The notes below the pieces were generated by a model. The model did no database searches, was not told where the DNA came from, and was given only the letters and a program-made list of their open reading frames with translations. Shown here in pieces: positions 9,293 to 18,955 of a DNA stretch of 64,000 nt (positions are counted from its first letter, which is position 1; each line of letters starts with the position of its first letter). The position numbers were made by a program, and so were the translations under genes. The stretch is from JANQEU01 sp965601455 (GTDB lineage Bacteria; Bacteroidota; Bacteroidia; Cytophagales; Cyclobacteriaceae). Where the stretch lies: assembly GCA_965601455.1 (NCBI GenBank), contig OZ271831.1, forward strand, positions 2,294,001-2,358,000. Direction: 5' to 3'.

Positions 9293-11895
9293 ATAATCCC
9301 AAACCACCATACTGGGCTGTCAAATTCCTAAAGTCGTTCTGCAGAGATGATCTTGTAGATGCGATACTGGGTGATCTGGAGGAGCTTTACATCCGAAGGT
9401 ACCATGAACTGGGGCCAAGAAGAGCAAACTGGATTTTCCTATGGAACATAATACAATTCATTCAGCCTTTCGCTTTCAAGAAATCAAATACTTCACTGTG
9501 GTCAATCTCAAACCAAATAATCATGTTAAAACTCAATTTACTGCTCGCTTACAGGAATTTTAAGAAGCATCGCAACATGTTTCTGATCAACCTAACCGGT
9601 TTATCAACGGGGTTGGCTTGTACGCTGTTGATTTATCTGTGGATCACCGATGAGCTGTCTATTGACAAGTTTCACCAAAAAGAGGATCGGTTGTATCAGG
9701 TGATGGAAAACTTGTACTATTCGGAAGATGTACAAACCAGTACATCCACATCCGGACTTCTAGCAAATAGTCTGGCTAAGGATTTTCCGGAAATCGAACA
9801 CGCAGTTGGTATTGCTCCACCGTTTCTTATCGACGATATGGTATTAATTAGGGAAGACCAGGTAATCAAAGGGGTAGGGCAATTTGTGGGAGTACAGTTC
9901 TTCAATGCTTTTACCTATCCATTGATAGAGGGTAATCCAAATCATGTAATGGCAGACAAAAACTCAATTGCACTTTCTGAGTCAATGGCACTTAAAGTTT
10001 TTGGGACGGTAGAAGGGGTTGTTGGTCAACGGATTCAGTGGGAGTCCGAGGAGATGACGGAAACTGTTATCGTTTCCGGTATTTTCGAAGATGTCCCAAA
10101 CCAAACATCGACGTCATTCGACTTTCTCCTGTCATACGATCATTTCCTGGGACAAGATGATACCTTTCATGAATGGGGTAATTATGGGCCCTATGCTTAC
10201 TTGTTGTTAAAAGAGGGTGCTGATCCCGATGAACTGAGCGCCAAGATTGCCAGGTATATTGAAGGGAAGGGAATTGAAGGACGAAGACTCTTTCTAAAAA
10301 AGTATTCCGATCAATATCTCTTTGGAAGATATGAAAATGGCAAACTGGCGGGAGGAAGAATAGAGTATGTAAGGTTATTTGGATTGATCGCTGTGGTTGT
10401 ATTGGTTATTGCCTGCATCAATTTTATGAATCTTTCAACTGCCCGGGCATCCACCCGAATGAAGGAAGTGGGTGTTAAGAAAACATTGGGTGCCAACCGA
10501 TCGACATTGATGGTACAGTATTTTACTGAATCGTTAGCTATGTCCTTCATTTCCCTTGTTGTGGCCCTTATCCTAATGGTATCCGCATTACCTGTATTTA
10601 ATGAAATAACTGGTAAGTCCATTAACGTGACTTTCGATTTCAGTGTATTTCTGTCTTTTCTGTGTATCACGACCATTACCGGGTTGCTGGCAGGAATTTA
10701 TCCGGCCTTATATCTCTCCAGGTTCAACGCCATATTGGTGCTAAAAGGAAAACTCAACACTTCATTTGGAGAGATTTGGGCGCGTAGGGGATTGGTATTG
10801 ACACAGTTTACCGCATCAATAATTTTGATTGTTGCTGTAGTGATTATTCATAAGCAGGTGGATTTTGTTCAAAACCGTAGCCTGGGATATGATAAAGACC
10901 GGATACTCCAAATAACACCGGCTGGAAAGGCAGCTGAAAGGCTGGAAACGTTCATCAATGAGGTCAAAAATGTACCAGGTATACAGAATGCCTCAGCCAT
11001 TGGTCATAGCCTGGTAACTTCCGGTTATCATACATTCGCCGTGTATTGGGAAGGCAAAGACCCAAACAATCCGGTGAGGTTTGAACTTGCCGAAGTCACG
11101 TACGACCTTTTTGAAACGCTCGGATTAGAGTTGGAATCCGGAAGATTTTTCTCGAGGGATTTTGGTGCTGAGCAATCCAAGGTGATTTGCAATATGAAAG
11201 CCGTGGAGGCGATGGGAGTAAACGATAATCCCATTGGCCAAAGATTCTCACTATGGGGTGAAGAAGATATGGAGATTATAGGGGTCGTTAAGGACTTTCA
11301 TTTTGAGTCCCTGAGGGAAGAAGTAAAGCCAATGATTTTCATTTTCGATCCTGAAGAGGCCGATGACCTGGTACTTCGAATTGAAAGTGGAAAGGAAGCT
11401 CAAACCCTGGTGGCACTTGCAGAATTTCATGAAGCTTTTAACCCTGGTTATCAGTTGGACTATAAGTTTCTTAAAGACGACTATCAAGCACAATACAAAA
11501 GCGAACAAAAGGTATCCACGCTTTCAGAGTACTTTGCAGGAATCGCTATTCTTATATCCTGCCTGGGGCTCTTTGGATTAGCTGCTTTTTCAACAGAGAG
11601 AAGAGCAAAGGAAATTGGTATTCGAAAGATTTTGGGTTCCAGCCTATTGGGTATTGTAAGACTTCTTACGGTAGATTTCACAAGAATAGTGCTACTTGCC
11701 ATAGTTGTCGCGCTGCCATCAAGCTACCTGATAACTCAAAATTGGCTTCAGGGTTTCGCCTATCGAATTCAAACGGAATGGTGGATTTTTGCGGGAATCG
11801 GAGGATCGGTCCTCGTTTTAGCCTGGATTGTGGTAGGATGGCAAACTTTGAAAGCTGCATTAATAAATCCTTCAGAATATTTGAGAAGCGAATAA
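9289..11895 (+). CDS. FtsX-type ABC permease with N-terminal permease prefix domain
   Basis: The ATG at 9289 overlaps the PadR stop codon and is preferred over an in-frame start at 9271; it gives 868 residues. Residues ~1-70 (PPYWAVKFLKSFC...GDLEELY) form the permease prefix domain found in Bacteroidota transporters. After it come a first membrane helix, a MacB-type periplasmic domain, an FtsX block with MKEVGVKKTLGA near residue 395, a second periplasmic domain and a final FtsX block with AKEIGIRKILGS near residue 780. It is a complete tandem permease without a fused or adjacent ATPase. The substrate is unknown; antimicrobial-peptide or lipid handling is typical for the family. Confidence 0.9.
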   Translation: MNNPKPPYWAVKFLKSFCRDDLVDAILGDLEELYIRRYHELGPRRANWIFLWNIIQFIQPFAFKKSNTSLWSISNQIIMLKLNLLLAYRNFKKHRNMFLINLTGLSTGLACTLLIYLWITDELSIDKFHQKEDRLYQVMENLYYSEDVQTSTSTSGLLANSLAKDFPEIEHAVGIAPPFLIDDMVLIREDQVIKGVGQFVGVQFFNAFTYPLIEGNPNHVMADKNSIALSESMALKVFGTVEGVVGQRIQWESEEMTETVIVSGIFEDVPNQTSTSFDFLLSYDHFLGQDDTFHEWGNYGPYAYLLLKEGADPDELSAKIARYIEGKGIEGRRLFLKKYSDQYLFGRYENGKLAGGRIEYVRLFGLIAVVVLVIACINFMNLSTARASTRMKEVGVKKTLGANRSTLMVQYFTESLAMSFISLVVALILMVSALPVFNEITGKSINVTFDFSVFLSFLCITTITGLLAGIYPALYLSRFNAILVLKGKLNTSFGEIWARRGLVLTQFTASIILIVAVVIIHKQVDFVQNRSLGYDKDRILQITPAGKAAERLETFINEVKNVPGIQNASAIGHSLVTSGYHTFAVYWEGKDPNNPVRFELAEVTYDLFETLGLELESGRFFSRDFGAEQSKVICNMKAVEAMGVNDNPIGQRFSLWGEEDMEIIGVVKDFHFESLREEVKPMIFIFDPEEADDLVLRIESGKEAQTLVALAEFHEAFNPGYQLDYKFLKDDYQAQYKSEQKVSTLSEYFAGIAILISCLGLFGLAAFSTERRAKEIGIRKILGSSLLGIVRLLTVDFTRIVLLAIVVALPSSYLITQNWLQGFAYRIQTEWWIFAGIGGSVLVLAWIVVGWQTLKAALINPSEYLRSE

Positions 11896-11994
11896 TAACT
11901 CAAAAAATAAATAGCGCAGCATTCTAAATATGCTCTTTCTCCATTAAAACCTTATGCTGGCAATTGGTCGAAAAGAAGGCAATATGTTAACTAC

Positions 11995-12029
11995 TTGACC
12001 TTCCTAGAAGTTAGCTTGAATTATCTTTG
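11995..12029 (+). promoter_or_regulatory. Candidate Bacteroidota promoter (TTG / TAnnTTTG)
   Basis: TATCTTTG at 12022-12029 fits the Bacteroidota -7 consensus TAnnTTTG exactly. TTGAC begins at 11995, 24 nt upstream of the TA, slightly longer than the usual spacing to the -33 TTG. Transcription would begin about 7-8 nt after the box and leave only a very short leader before the GTG at 12052. Confidence 0.4.
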
Positions 12030-12051
12030 AGGCTCATTAAAGAATCAGCAC

Positions 12052-12435
12052 GTGTTGGGAGTAGAGTTAGAGGAGGAAACCGGTATCTTCTATGTTTCTA
12101 GTAGTGGAGATTATGAAGTAAGTGATTTTGTTCGTGTGGCTAGGATGTTCATCGATGAACATTCTGAACTAAGTCGAATAAAGCAGATTTCTGATTTTCG
12201 GGTTGGTAAGTTAAAATTCGAATGGTACTCAATTCTGGCCCAACTTACAGGACTTACTGATCAGATGAAGGAACTTACCTCCACCTTCGAGAGTGTCCAT
12301 GCTGCCATCGTCTATGGAACAGATGCCAATAAAGGCTTGATCAGTTTCTTCATGAACCTTCGAAAGCCTGATAATTATCACCCGAAAATATTCTATGATA
12401 TTGACGAAGCACGTGAGTGGTTGGAGCAGCAATAG
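12052..12435 (+). CDS. Hypothetical protein, possible SpoIIAA/STAS-like fold
   Basis: This 127-residue soluble protein starts at a GTG; no better start is in frame. Its alternating pattern (GIFYVSSSGDYEVSDF, then helix, then KIFYDIDEAREWLEQQ at the end) resembles small SpoIIAA-like single-domain proteins, which bind membranes or partners, but the match is only by feel of the secondary structure. It has its own candidate promoter and ends 24 bp from the convergent GreB-like gene. No catalytic residues are apparent. Confidence 0.6.
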   Translation: MLGVELEEETGIFYVSSSGDYEVSDFVRVARMFIDEHSELSRIKQISDFRVGKLKFEWYSILAQLTGLTDQMKELTSTFESVHAAIVYGTDANKGLISFFMNLRKPDNYHPKIFYDIDEAREWLEQQ

Positions 12436-12459
12436 AGCTGAATGGCCGCTAACAATTTG

Positions 12460-12939
12460 CTAATTCTTCACATACTCAATCTTCCGAATAACCCACACGA
12501 ACCTGGCAATTTTGGTATCTACCTCTGCTTCATCGCCAACCTTTTTATTCAATAAAGCTTTGGCCATAGGAGAGTCCATAGAGATATGATCTTTGTTGCC
12601 GATTAATTCCTCATAGCCAACAATTCGTAACCGCTTTTTTAACTTCTTTTCTACATTTTCAATCTCTACCCATGCACCAAAATTTACAGAGCCGTCCATA
12701 TGCGGATGATATTCGATGACTTTGAAGTTGTCAATGCATTTTCTCAAATACAACAGTCGTTTATCAATTTCTCGGAGCCATTTCTTATTGTAGTGATAGT
12801 CAGCATTCTCAGAACGATCACCGAGACTGGCAGCCCACGAAACCTTGTTGGTCGTTTCCGGGCGTTCGACACGCCATAGGTGGTCGTGTTCCTTTTTAAG
12901 GTTTTCCATTCCTTCCGGTGTGATCAGCTGTGATCTCAT
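12460..12939 (-). CDS. greB: GreA/GreB-family transcript cleavage factor (GreB-like)
   Basis: This 159-residue protein has the two-domain Gre layout. The N-terminal coiled coil carries the tip motif SLGDRSENADYHY at residues ~38-50, including the acidic residues that reach into the RNA polymerase secondary channel. The C-terminal FKBP-like domain ends with a SPMAKALLNKKVGD segment, close to the usual SP.G.ALLGK.VGD. The KKWLREIDKR stretch is nearer to GreB than GreA. The protein stimulates cleavage of backtracked RNA. The gene symbol is provisional because Bacteroidota carry several Gre paralogues. Confidence 0.85.
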   Translation of the reverse strand: MRSQLITPEGMENLKKEHDHLWRVERPETTNKVSWAASLGDRSENADYHYNKKWLREIDKRLLYLRKCIDNFKVIEYHPHMDGSVNFGAWVEIENVEKKLKKRLRIVGYEELIGNKDHISMDSPMAKALLNKKVGDEAEVDTKIARFVWVIRKIEYVKN

Positions 12940-13082
12940 GATATTCTAATTGTCCCTTTAATACATTCATGAAATTGAGTCTGCAAATATCGTCCGCTGC
13001 AACATCAATTGGAAAGAATGATGATAATCCAGTTAATACAAAGTTGTCTACTTTTAGGTTCTAGATATTAATTATTTGATAC

Positions 13083-14300
13083 ATGGACTCAATAAGCCTG
13101 GCAAAACCAGATCTGGTAGGTGAACCTACTGTTCAGACCCAGTCAACGATGACTACCATCGAATTACCTACTTATCTCTATGCCACCGTACTGGCCTCAT
13201 TCAGCATTATGATCGGCCTGATTTGGGACATCAGCTGGCACACCAGTATTGGTCGTGATGGTCTGCTATCCGCACCACACCTCGCCATTTACTTTGGTGG
13301 GGTACTAGCTGGTATATTCTCCGGAGTGAGAGTGCTGAAAGTTTCCTTTTGGGGTACTGAGCAGCAAAAACAAGAGAGTCTATCATTTTGGGGGATATTT
13401 AAAGGTTCATTAGGTGCACTCTTTTGCATTTGGGGTGCCTTCGCCATGCTTACATCAGCACCTTTTGACGATTGGTGGCATAACACGTACGGCCTGGACG
13501 TGACGATTCTTTCTCCACCTCATACGGTCTTGCTTCTGGGTATGGTAACGATACAGTTTGGAGCAATGATCACAGTTCTTTCCGTGAAGAACAGAATGAG
13601 ACTTTCTAATCTAACCAATCCGAAAGTTGAAAAGCGATTAAGACTGTTTTTTGCACTGTCTACTGGTTTCGTGATGTGTATGTTCTTTACCATCGCATCG
13701 CAATATCTGGGTCGCCATGATATGCATCGCGTATCTTTCTATCAGGTATCCAGTTTCATTTTCCCATTGCTAATGGTGGCCACCTCCATTGCAGCTCCAA
13801 GTAAATGGGGAGCCACTTATGCGGCATTGGTCTACAGCATTTTCATGGCAGCCATGGTTTGGATCTTGCCGCTTTTTCCGGCAGAACCTCTGTTGGGACC
13901 GGTTTTGAATCCGATTACCAACTTTCAAGCATTCGAGTTTCCATTGCTGTTGATCTTCCCGGCTTTGGCCATTGACTGGATCACACAGCGTACTCAATCG
14001 ATGAATCCGTGGTTGACCTCTCTTCTTTATGCCACGTCATTCCTGGTATTAATGCTGGTTTTCCAGTACCCTTTTGGAAACTTCCTGATGTCTGAAATGG
14101 CTAGAAACTGGTTCTTCGGTACAGAAAGCTGGTATTTCGGATCCAGTCCGGATTGGGAGTATCGGTTTGCCTATGCCGAATGGATGGAAACAACAGGAAT
14201 GGAATTGGTAAAAGGACTGGTTATTGCCCTGGGTGTCGGATACATAAGCTCCAGAATCTCAATGAGATGGGGTAAGTGGATGCAACATATCATGAGATAA
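13083..14300 (+). CDS. Polytopic membrane protein with conserved-looking membrane-edge histidines
   Basis: This is a 405-residue integral membrane protein with roughly ten hydrophobic segments after a short polar N-terminus. I do not recognise the family. Histidines sit near segment ends in tryptophan- and acid-rich contexts: WDISWHTSIGRD (His53), SAPHLAIYFGG (His66), DDWWHNTYG (His133) and SPPHTVLLLGM (His147), which could bind metal or haem. The next gene starts 10 bp downstream and encodes a surface protein with His/Met clusters, so the two are probably an operon and work together. Any metal role is inference. Confidence 0.75.
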   Translation: MDSISLAKPDLVGEPTVQTQSTMTTIELPTYLYATVLASFSIMIGLIWDISWHTSIGRDGLLSAPHLAIYFGGVLAGIFSGVRVLKVSFWGTEQQKQESLSFWGIFKGSLGALFCIWGAFAMLTSAPFDDWWHNTYGLDVTILSPPHTVLLLGMVTIQFGAMITVLSVKNRMRLSNLTNPKVEKRLRLFFALSTGFVMCMFFTIASQYLGRHDMHRVSFYQVSSFIFPLLMVATSIAAPSKWGATYAALVYSIFMAAMVWILPLFPAEPLLGPVLNPITNFQAFEFPLLLIFPALAIDWITQRTQSMNPWLTSLLYATSFLVLMLVFQYPFGNFLMSEMARNWFFGTESWYFGSSPDWEYRFAYAEWMETTGMELVKGLVIALGVGYISSRISMRWGKWMQHIMR

Positions 14301-14310
14301 TCCACGGAGA

Positions 14311-15972
14311 ATGAAGAAAATACTAACTAGCATATTTACTCTCTTTCTGGTCATTCATATGGGGTTGGGTCATATCGGCAGTCCTGGAGTGACCTTGGAA
14401 GGAATGGCGGGACCCTACGCAGTTACCGTTGTTGTTAACTCTCCGGATGTAATACCCGGTACCGCTTCAGTAGACGTCTATCTAACAGAGACCAGCATCT
14501 CCGAAGTACAACTAAAGCCTATCTACTGGTTCGCGGGATCATCAGGTACCCCGAAAGCAGATTTGGCAGTTCCCGTTCCTGGAGAATCCGGTCATTACAA
14601 GGGTGAGATCTGGTTAATGAGTCCGGGTAGCGCCAGCATTGAAGTGAAGGTTTTGGGGGAGAAGGGTGAAGGAAGTATTCTGCTGCCCGTGATGGCTGTT
14701 TCTACCGCCCAAAAGGAAATGGAGCCTTCATTGGGCTATACGTTGGCGGCACTTGGGTTTTTCTTGGTCATACTGATGGTCACTATCATCAGTTTGAGTA
14801 GCAGTGACACTATGATAAAACCTGGAGAAGATGCGACAGGTAAAACCAGGCGAAAGCGCTGGATTGGCGCAGGTATTGGTCTTGTGATATTAGTGCTAAT
14901 GCTTTGGGGTGGCAATAGCTGGTGGAACAGCTGGAGTAGCAGTTATTCACGCTACATGTACAAACCTTTTACTGCCACTTCCTGGGTCGATACCAAGGAT
15001 AATCAACAGGTACTTAAATTCTCAGTTGACTCAACAAAGCTCGAACAGCTTTACCTGACGAGAAGTATTGATTACCTAATACCCGATCATGGTAAGATTA
15101 TGCACATGTTCCTACTCAAGATGGGTACGCAGGATGTTTTTGCCCATTTACATCCATTAAGAACAGACTCCACCATGTTTGAAACGGTGATTCCGCCATT
15201 GCCTGCAGGGGATTATTATGTGTTTTCAGATGTAACAAGATTGAGTGGTTTCTCTGAGACTATCGCAGATACAATTTCAATACCTGAAGCAGCTCCTCAA
15301 ATAGCTGAAATCTGGAACGATTCATTATTGACAGATACGGATGACACGTATTACATAACAGATCCAATAGTGAAAGCCGAAGATCAGCCACTACTAATGG
15401 GTGGTGATATTGTTGTTTGCGGTAGTCCTGGTAAGAAGACAATATTACCGGACAGCTCGTATGTGACATTGGAATTACCTGAAGCAGGAGAGTTTAAGAG
15501 CGAACAGCTGTATCAATTAACCTTCGCTTTTGAAGATGAAGAAGGAAAGCCTTCCGAGCTTGAGCCTTATTTGGGTATGATGGGTCACGCGGTTGTATTC
15601 AAGGAAGATGGAAGTGTATACATCCATTTGCATCCGGTTGGATCGTACTCTATGGCTTCGCAAGAGGTGATGTTAAATAGGTTTGAGAGTGGTAGCGGTC
15701 GCTTTGATTGGGATAAGCTCACAGAACCACCAGCATTCAGGGACAGTATTGATCAGGTCATTGCAGAGCTTAACAGTTTGCCCTACTCTGAGCGCGATAG
15801 TTTGCTAGGTGTGGGTATGGATCATTCTGTCGATGATCCCGACCATCCGGATCATGCAGTGGTTAAGTTTCCTTATGCTTTTCCGGAGGCTGGTCAGTAT
15901 CGCATCTACGTGCAAATGAAGCGCGATCAAAAGATCCTAAACGGTGCTTTTGATGTGGAGGTAAGTGACTAA
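14311..15972 (+). CDS. Membrane-anchored extracytoplasmic protein with paired His/Met clusters
   Basis: This 553-residue protein has a signal peptide (residues 1-20, ending LGHIG), an extracytoplasmic beta domain to ~135, two membrane helices (~141-162 and ~184-201), and a large second extracytoplasmic part. That part carries two similar clusters: H260, M264-H265-M266, H279 and H281 (motif AHLHP), then M423-M424, H426, H439 and H441 (GMMGHAVV and IHLHP). The end is rich in D/H (MDHSVDDPDHPDH). Such Met/His sets are typical of copper-handling periplasmic domains, but I recognise no named family. It forms a pair with the membrane protein 10 bp upstream. Confidence 0.75.
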   Translation: MKKILTSIFTLFLVIHMGLGHIGSPGVTLEGMAGPYAVTVVVNSPDVIPGTASVDVYLTETSISEVQLKPIYWFAGSSGTPKADLAVPVPGESGHYKGEIWLMSPGSASIEVKVLGEKGEGSILLPVMAVSTAQKEMEPSLGYTLAALGFFLVILMVTIISLSSSDTMIKPGEDATGKTRRKRWIGAGIGLVILVLMLWGGNSWWNSWSSSYSRYMYKPFTATSWVDTKDNQQVLKFSVDSTKLEQLYLTRSIDYLIPDHGKIMHMFLLKMGTQDVFAHLHPLRTDSTMFETVIPPLPAGDYYVFSDVTRLSGFSETIADTISIPEAAPQIAEIWNDSLLTDTDDTYYITDPIVKAEDQPLLMGGDIVVCGSPGKKTILPDSSYVTLELPEAGEFKSEQLYQLTFAFEDEEGKPSELEPYLGMMGHAVVFKEDGSVYIHLHPVGSYSMASQEVMLNRFESGSGRFDWDKLTEPPAFRDSIDQVIAELNSLPYSERDSLLGVGMDHSVDDPDHPDHAVVKFPYAFPEAGQYRIYVQMKRDQKILNGAFDVEVSD

Positions 15973-16109
15973 AAAGCAGATATTCTAATTCCTAAATCAC
16001 CCTTAACAGAAAGAAGAAACTGCATAAGGGCTATAAACATTGTTTGTAATGCCCTCAATTGGAAATCAACTAATTCCACTATAATTAACTGTCAAAAAAC
16101 CAGCCAAAG

Positions 16110-17588
16110 ATGAAAACAAGTAAGCTTTTATGGCTCATTATCGGTCCTTTAGCTTTTGTCATTCTCGAGTTACTAGGCAAACCAGACTCCATGACCATAG
16201 AGGCTTTTCACGTACTCGCGGGCACCATTTGGATTGCCATCTGGTGGATCACGGAAGCCGCTCCAATTTCCATTACTGCACTGCTTCCAATTGTCATCTT
16301 TCCACTTACCGGAGCCCTGGAAATTGGTGAGACGACTACTTCCTATGGACATAAATATATCTTTCTCTACCTGGGCGGCTTCATGCTCGCCATCGCGATC
16401 GAGAAATGGAATTTACACCGGAGGATTTCGTTGAATATCATCAGCCTGATCGGATCGAACATTACCACCATTATCCTAGGATTTATGGCTGCTACAGCCT
16501 TTATGTCGATGTGGATTTCGAATACCGCAACTTCCGTAATGATGCTGCCAATCGGATTAGCAATCATTAAAGAGTTCGAAACGAATGCCACAGGATACGA
16601 GCAGGACACACAAAAATTTGGTAAAGCCCTGATGCTGGCTATTGCTTATAGTGCATCAATCGGAGGATTCGCGACATTGATTGGCACTCCACCAAACCTT
16701 GTGCTCGCGGGAGTACTGGAACAGTTGTATAACGTCAAAATCAGTTTCTTCCAATGGTTTCTATTCGGCTTTCCCTTGTCCATTCTGCTTCTTTTCATTT
16801 GCTGGACCTACCTGGTGAAGCAAGCTTTCAAATTTGAGCTCAAAGAATTGCCGGGCGGAAGAGAGCAGATTAAAAGGTTGGTCGATGATCTGGGTAAAAT
16901 GACCTATGAAGAAAAGACTGTGGCAATCGTTTTTGCCCTCACTGCTATCGCATGGATGTCCAGAAGCCTCATCGCTCAGGTCATTCCAGGAATCGATGAC
17001 ACGGTGATAGCCATGATCAGTGGAATTTCCTTGTTCCTGATTCCTGCATCTGATAAATCCAGGAGAATTATTCATTGGGAAGAATGCAAAGAGCTACCCT
17101 GGGGAATTATTCTACTATTCGGTGGGGGATTGGCCCTTGCCAAGGGTTTCTCAGCAACCGGTCTGGCTGAATGGATTGCGACGCAGCTGACCTCAGCCCA
17201 AGGATTATCGCTGCTAGTATTGATTTTGGTGTTGGTCGCCTCAGTGAATTTCCTTACGGAAATGACATCCAATCTTGCAACAACAGCAATGCTCTTACCC
17301 GTTCTAGCACCTATGGCACTGGCACTGGATCTGCATCCGTACATGATTATGGTATCAGTAACTGTTTCTGCTTCATGTGCTTTCATGCTTCCGGTAGCAA
17401 CTCCACCAAACGCCGTGGTTTTTGGGTCCGGTTACTTGAGGATACCGGATATGGTTCGCTCCGGCATCTGGATGAACCTGATTTCCATTATTCTTATCAG
17501 TATTACGACCTACTTAGTACTCCCTATTTTGTGGGACTTCGAACCCCTTGGTTTCCCAGAACTATTTATGCAGATGGAGTTTAAGTGA
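16110..17588 (+). CDS. SLC13/DASS-family sodium:anion symporter
   Basis: This 492-residue transporter has about 11-12 hydrophobic segments and the SLC13 signature MWISNTATSVMMLPIGLA near residue 135, where Na+ and substrate carboxylates bind (SNT motif). A second half-repeat motif, FLTEMTSNLATTAMLLPV, lies near residue 385 (the second S/T-N-x-A/T clamp). Family members import di- or tricarboxylates or sulfate with Na+. It is transcribed alone, about 150 bp before the M19 peptidase gene. The exact substrate cannot be read from the sequence. A second SLC13 gene lies at 29859. Confidence 0.92.
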   Translation: MKTSKLLWLIIGPLAFVILELLGKPDSMTIEAFHVLAGTIWIAIWWITEAAPISITALLPIVIFPLTGALEIGETTTSYGHKYIFLYLGGFMLAIAIEKWNLHRRISLNIISLIGSNITTIILGFMAATAFMSMWISNTATSVMMLPIGLAIIKEFETNATGYEQDTQKFGKALMLAIAYSASIGGFATLIGTPPNLVLAGVLEQLYNVKISFFQWFLFGFPLSILLLFICWTYLVKQAFKFELKELPGGREQIKRLVDDLGKMTYEEKTVAIVFALTAIAWMSRSLIAQVIPGIDDTVIAMISGISLFLIPASDKSRRIIHWEECKELPWGIILLFGGGLALAKGFSATGLAEWIATQLTSAQGLSLLVLILVLVASVNFLTEMTSNLATTAMLLPVLAPMALALDLHPYMIMVSVTVSASCAFMLPVATPPNAVVFGSGYLRIPDMVRSGIWMNLISIILISITTYLVLPILWDFEPLGFPELFMQMEFK

Positions 17589-17738
17589 TAAAAAGATCTC
17601 AAAAGAGGCTACCCCTATATTGGATAAGTATTCGATGAGAGTTACCTAAGCTTCAGAACTTGACGTTTCCACCTATCAATATCCTCTATTTCAATTGGAT
17701 TAATTGAACTATACTTATCATCCAAAAATATTCGACCC

Positions 17739-18953
17739 ATGAGCCTTACAAAAAACTACAAGGGATATAAATCATTTGAATACCTCGAGAAAGACGTGGA
17801 CTACCGATACTACGAGCTGGCAGATGAGATCAACCGTGTTCCTTCAGCGAAAGTCGAGTTAACGGCCGATCAGGAGGGATTTGTAGAGAAAATCCTGAAA
17901 GACCATATCCTTATTAGCGTCCATGAGCATCTGGGGACTTTTCCCAAAGACATTATGCAAACTCCTGCCTACGTCAAGGAGGGTAGAATGGCTACTGCCT
18001 TTAAAGGACTGTCTCACGGACATTGGGACTGTGTATTTGATAATCTCATGGATGGGATCTGCCAGATCCATTCGAAAGGAGGGTGGAAGTGGAGTGAGGT
18101 GATCCATGATCTGGGCATGCGATTATGTGATATCGCCCATCAGGATTTTGTCATCCATTGCAAGACGGTAGAAGATATCATTCAGGCACATAAAGAAGGA
18201 AAAGTGGCCTGGGTAGCGGTGATGGAAGGAGCTATGATGATTGAAAATGAACTGGATCGGATCGATTTATTATATGGATTTGGATTGAGGTCTCTAGGTA
18301 TAACTTACAGTGAATCAAATGCTTTAGGATCTGGATTGAAGGAAGTTCGAGACGGTGGACTCACGTCATTCGGTAAGCGGGCGGTAGAGCGAATGAATAA
18401 AGTGGGATTGCTGATTGATTGTTCTCACACAGGCGATCAAACCGCATTGGATACGATTGAACACAGCAGCCAACCGATCATACTCAGTCATATCGGTGCC
18501 AAAGCACTTTGGGAAACCAATCGATTGGCTCCAGATGATGTAATGAAAGCCTGCGCAGATAAAGGTGGAGTCATTGGAATAGAAGCAGCACCACATACAA
18601 CCTTGACACCAACTAAGCGGAAACATAACCTCGATGCCGTAATGGAGCATTTTGAGTACATCAAAGATTTGGTTGGTATCGATCACGTCACTATGGGACC
18701 GGACACTCTCTATGGCGATCATGTCGGACTTCATACGGCTTACACGGCTGCCCTGTCGTTAAAAGCATCTAAAGGTCAGGGCAAACCTGGAATGGAATTC
18801 GAACCTGTTGAATATGTAGAAGGATTGGAAAACCCTACGGAAGGCTCATACAACATTGTTCGGTGGCTGGTAAAGCACAACTACTCTGAGGAAGACATCG
18901 CTAAAGTAATGGGACAAAACACACTGAGACTGCTAAAAGAGGTCTGGGTATAG
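17739..18953 (+). CDS. Peptidase M19 (membrane dipeptidase family), divergent HEH metal motif
   Basis: This 404-residue amidohydrolase-fold protein matches the renal dipeptidase family: Glu163 in VMEGAMM, His230 in DCSHTG and His251 in LSHIGA correspond to the bridging glutamate and two zinc histidines. The first metal motif, normally H-x-D, reads VHEHLG (His62, His64), so an aspartate ligand may be replaced by histidine. There is no signal peptide, so the enzyme is probably cytoplasmic. It is the first gene of an operon with a membrane protein, a 30-residue membrane peptide and an SSS symporter, which suggests uptake and hydrolysis of one compound. Confidence 0.9.
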   Translation: MSLTKNYKGYKSFEYLEKDVDYRYYELADEINRVPSAKVELTADQEGFVEKILKDHILISVHEHLGTFPKDIMQTPAYVKEGRMATAFKGLSHGHWDCVFDNLMDGICQIHSKGGWKWSEVIHDLGMRLCDIAHQDFVIHCKTVEDIIQAHKEGKVAWVAVMEGAMMIENELDRIDLLYGFGLRSLGITYSESNALGSGLKEVRDGGLTSFGKRAVERMNKVGLLIDCSHTGDQTALDTIEHSSQPIILSHIGAKALWETNRLAPDDVMKACADKGGVIGIEAAPHTTLTPTKRKHNLDAVMEHFEYIKDLVGIDHVTMGPDTLYGDHVGLHTAYTAALSLKASKGQGKPGMEFEPVEYVEGLENPTEGSYNIVRWLVKHNYSEEDIAKVMGQNTLRLLKEVWV

Positions 18954-18955
18954 CA

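Noticed and set aside
17072..17386. 104-codon frame on the minus strand
   Set aside because: It is antisense to the SLC13 transporter and shows no domain.
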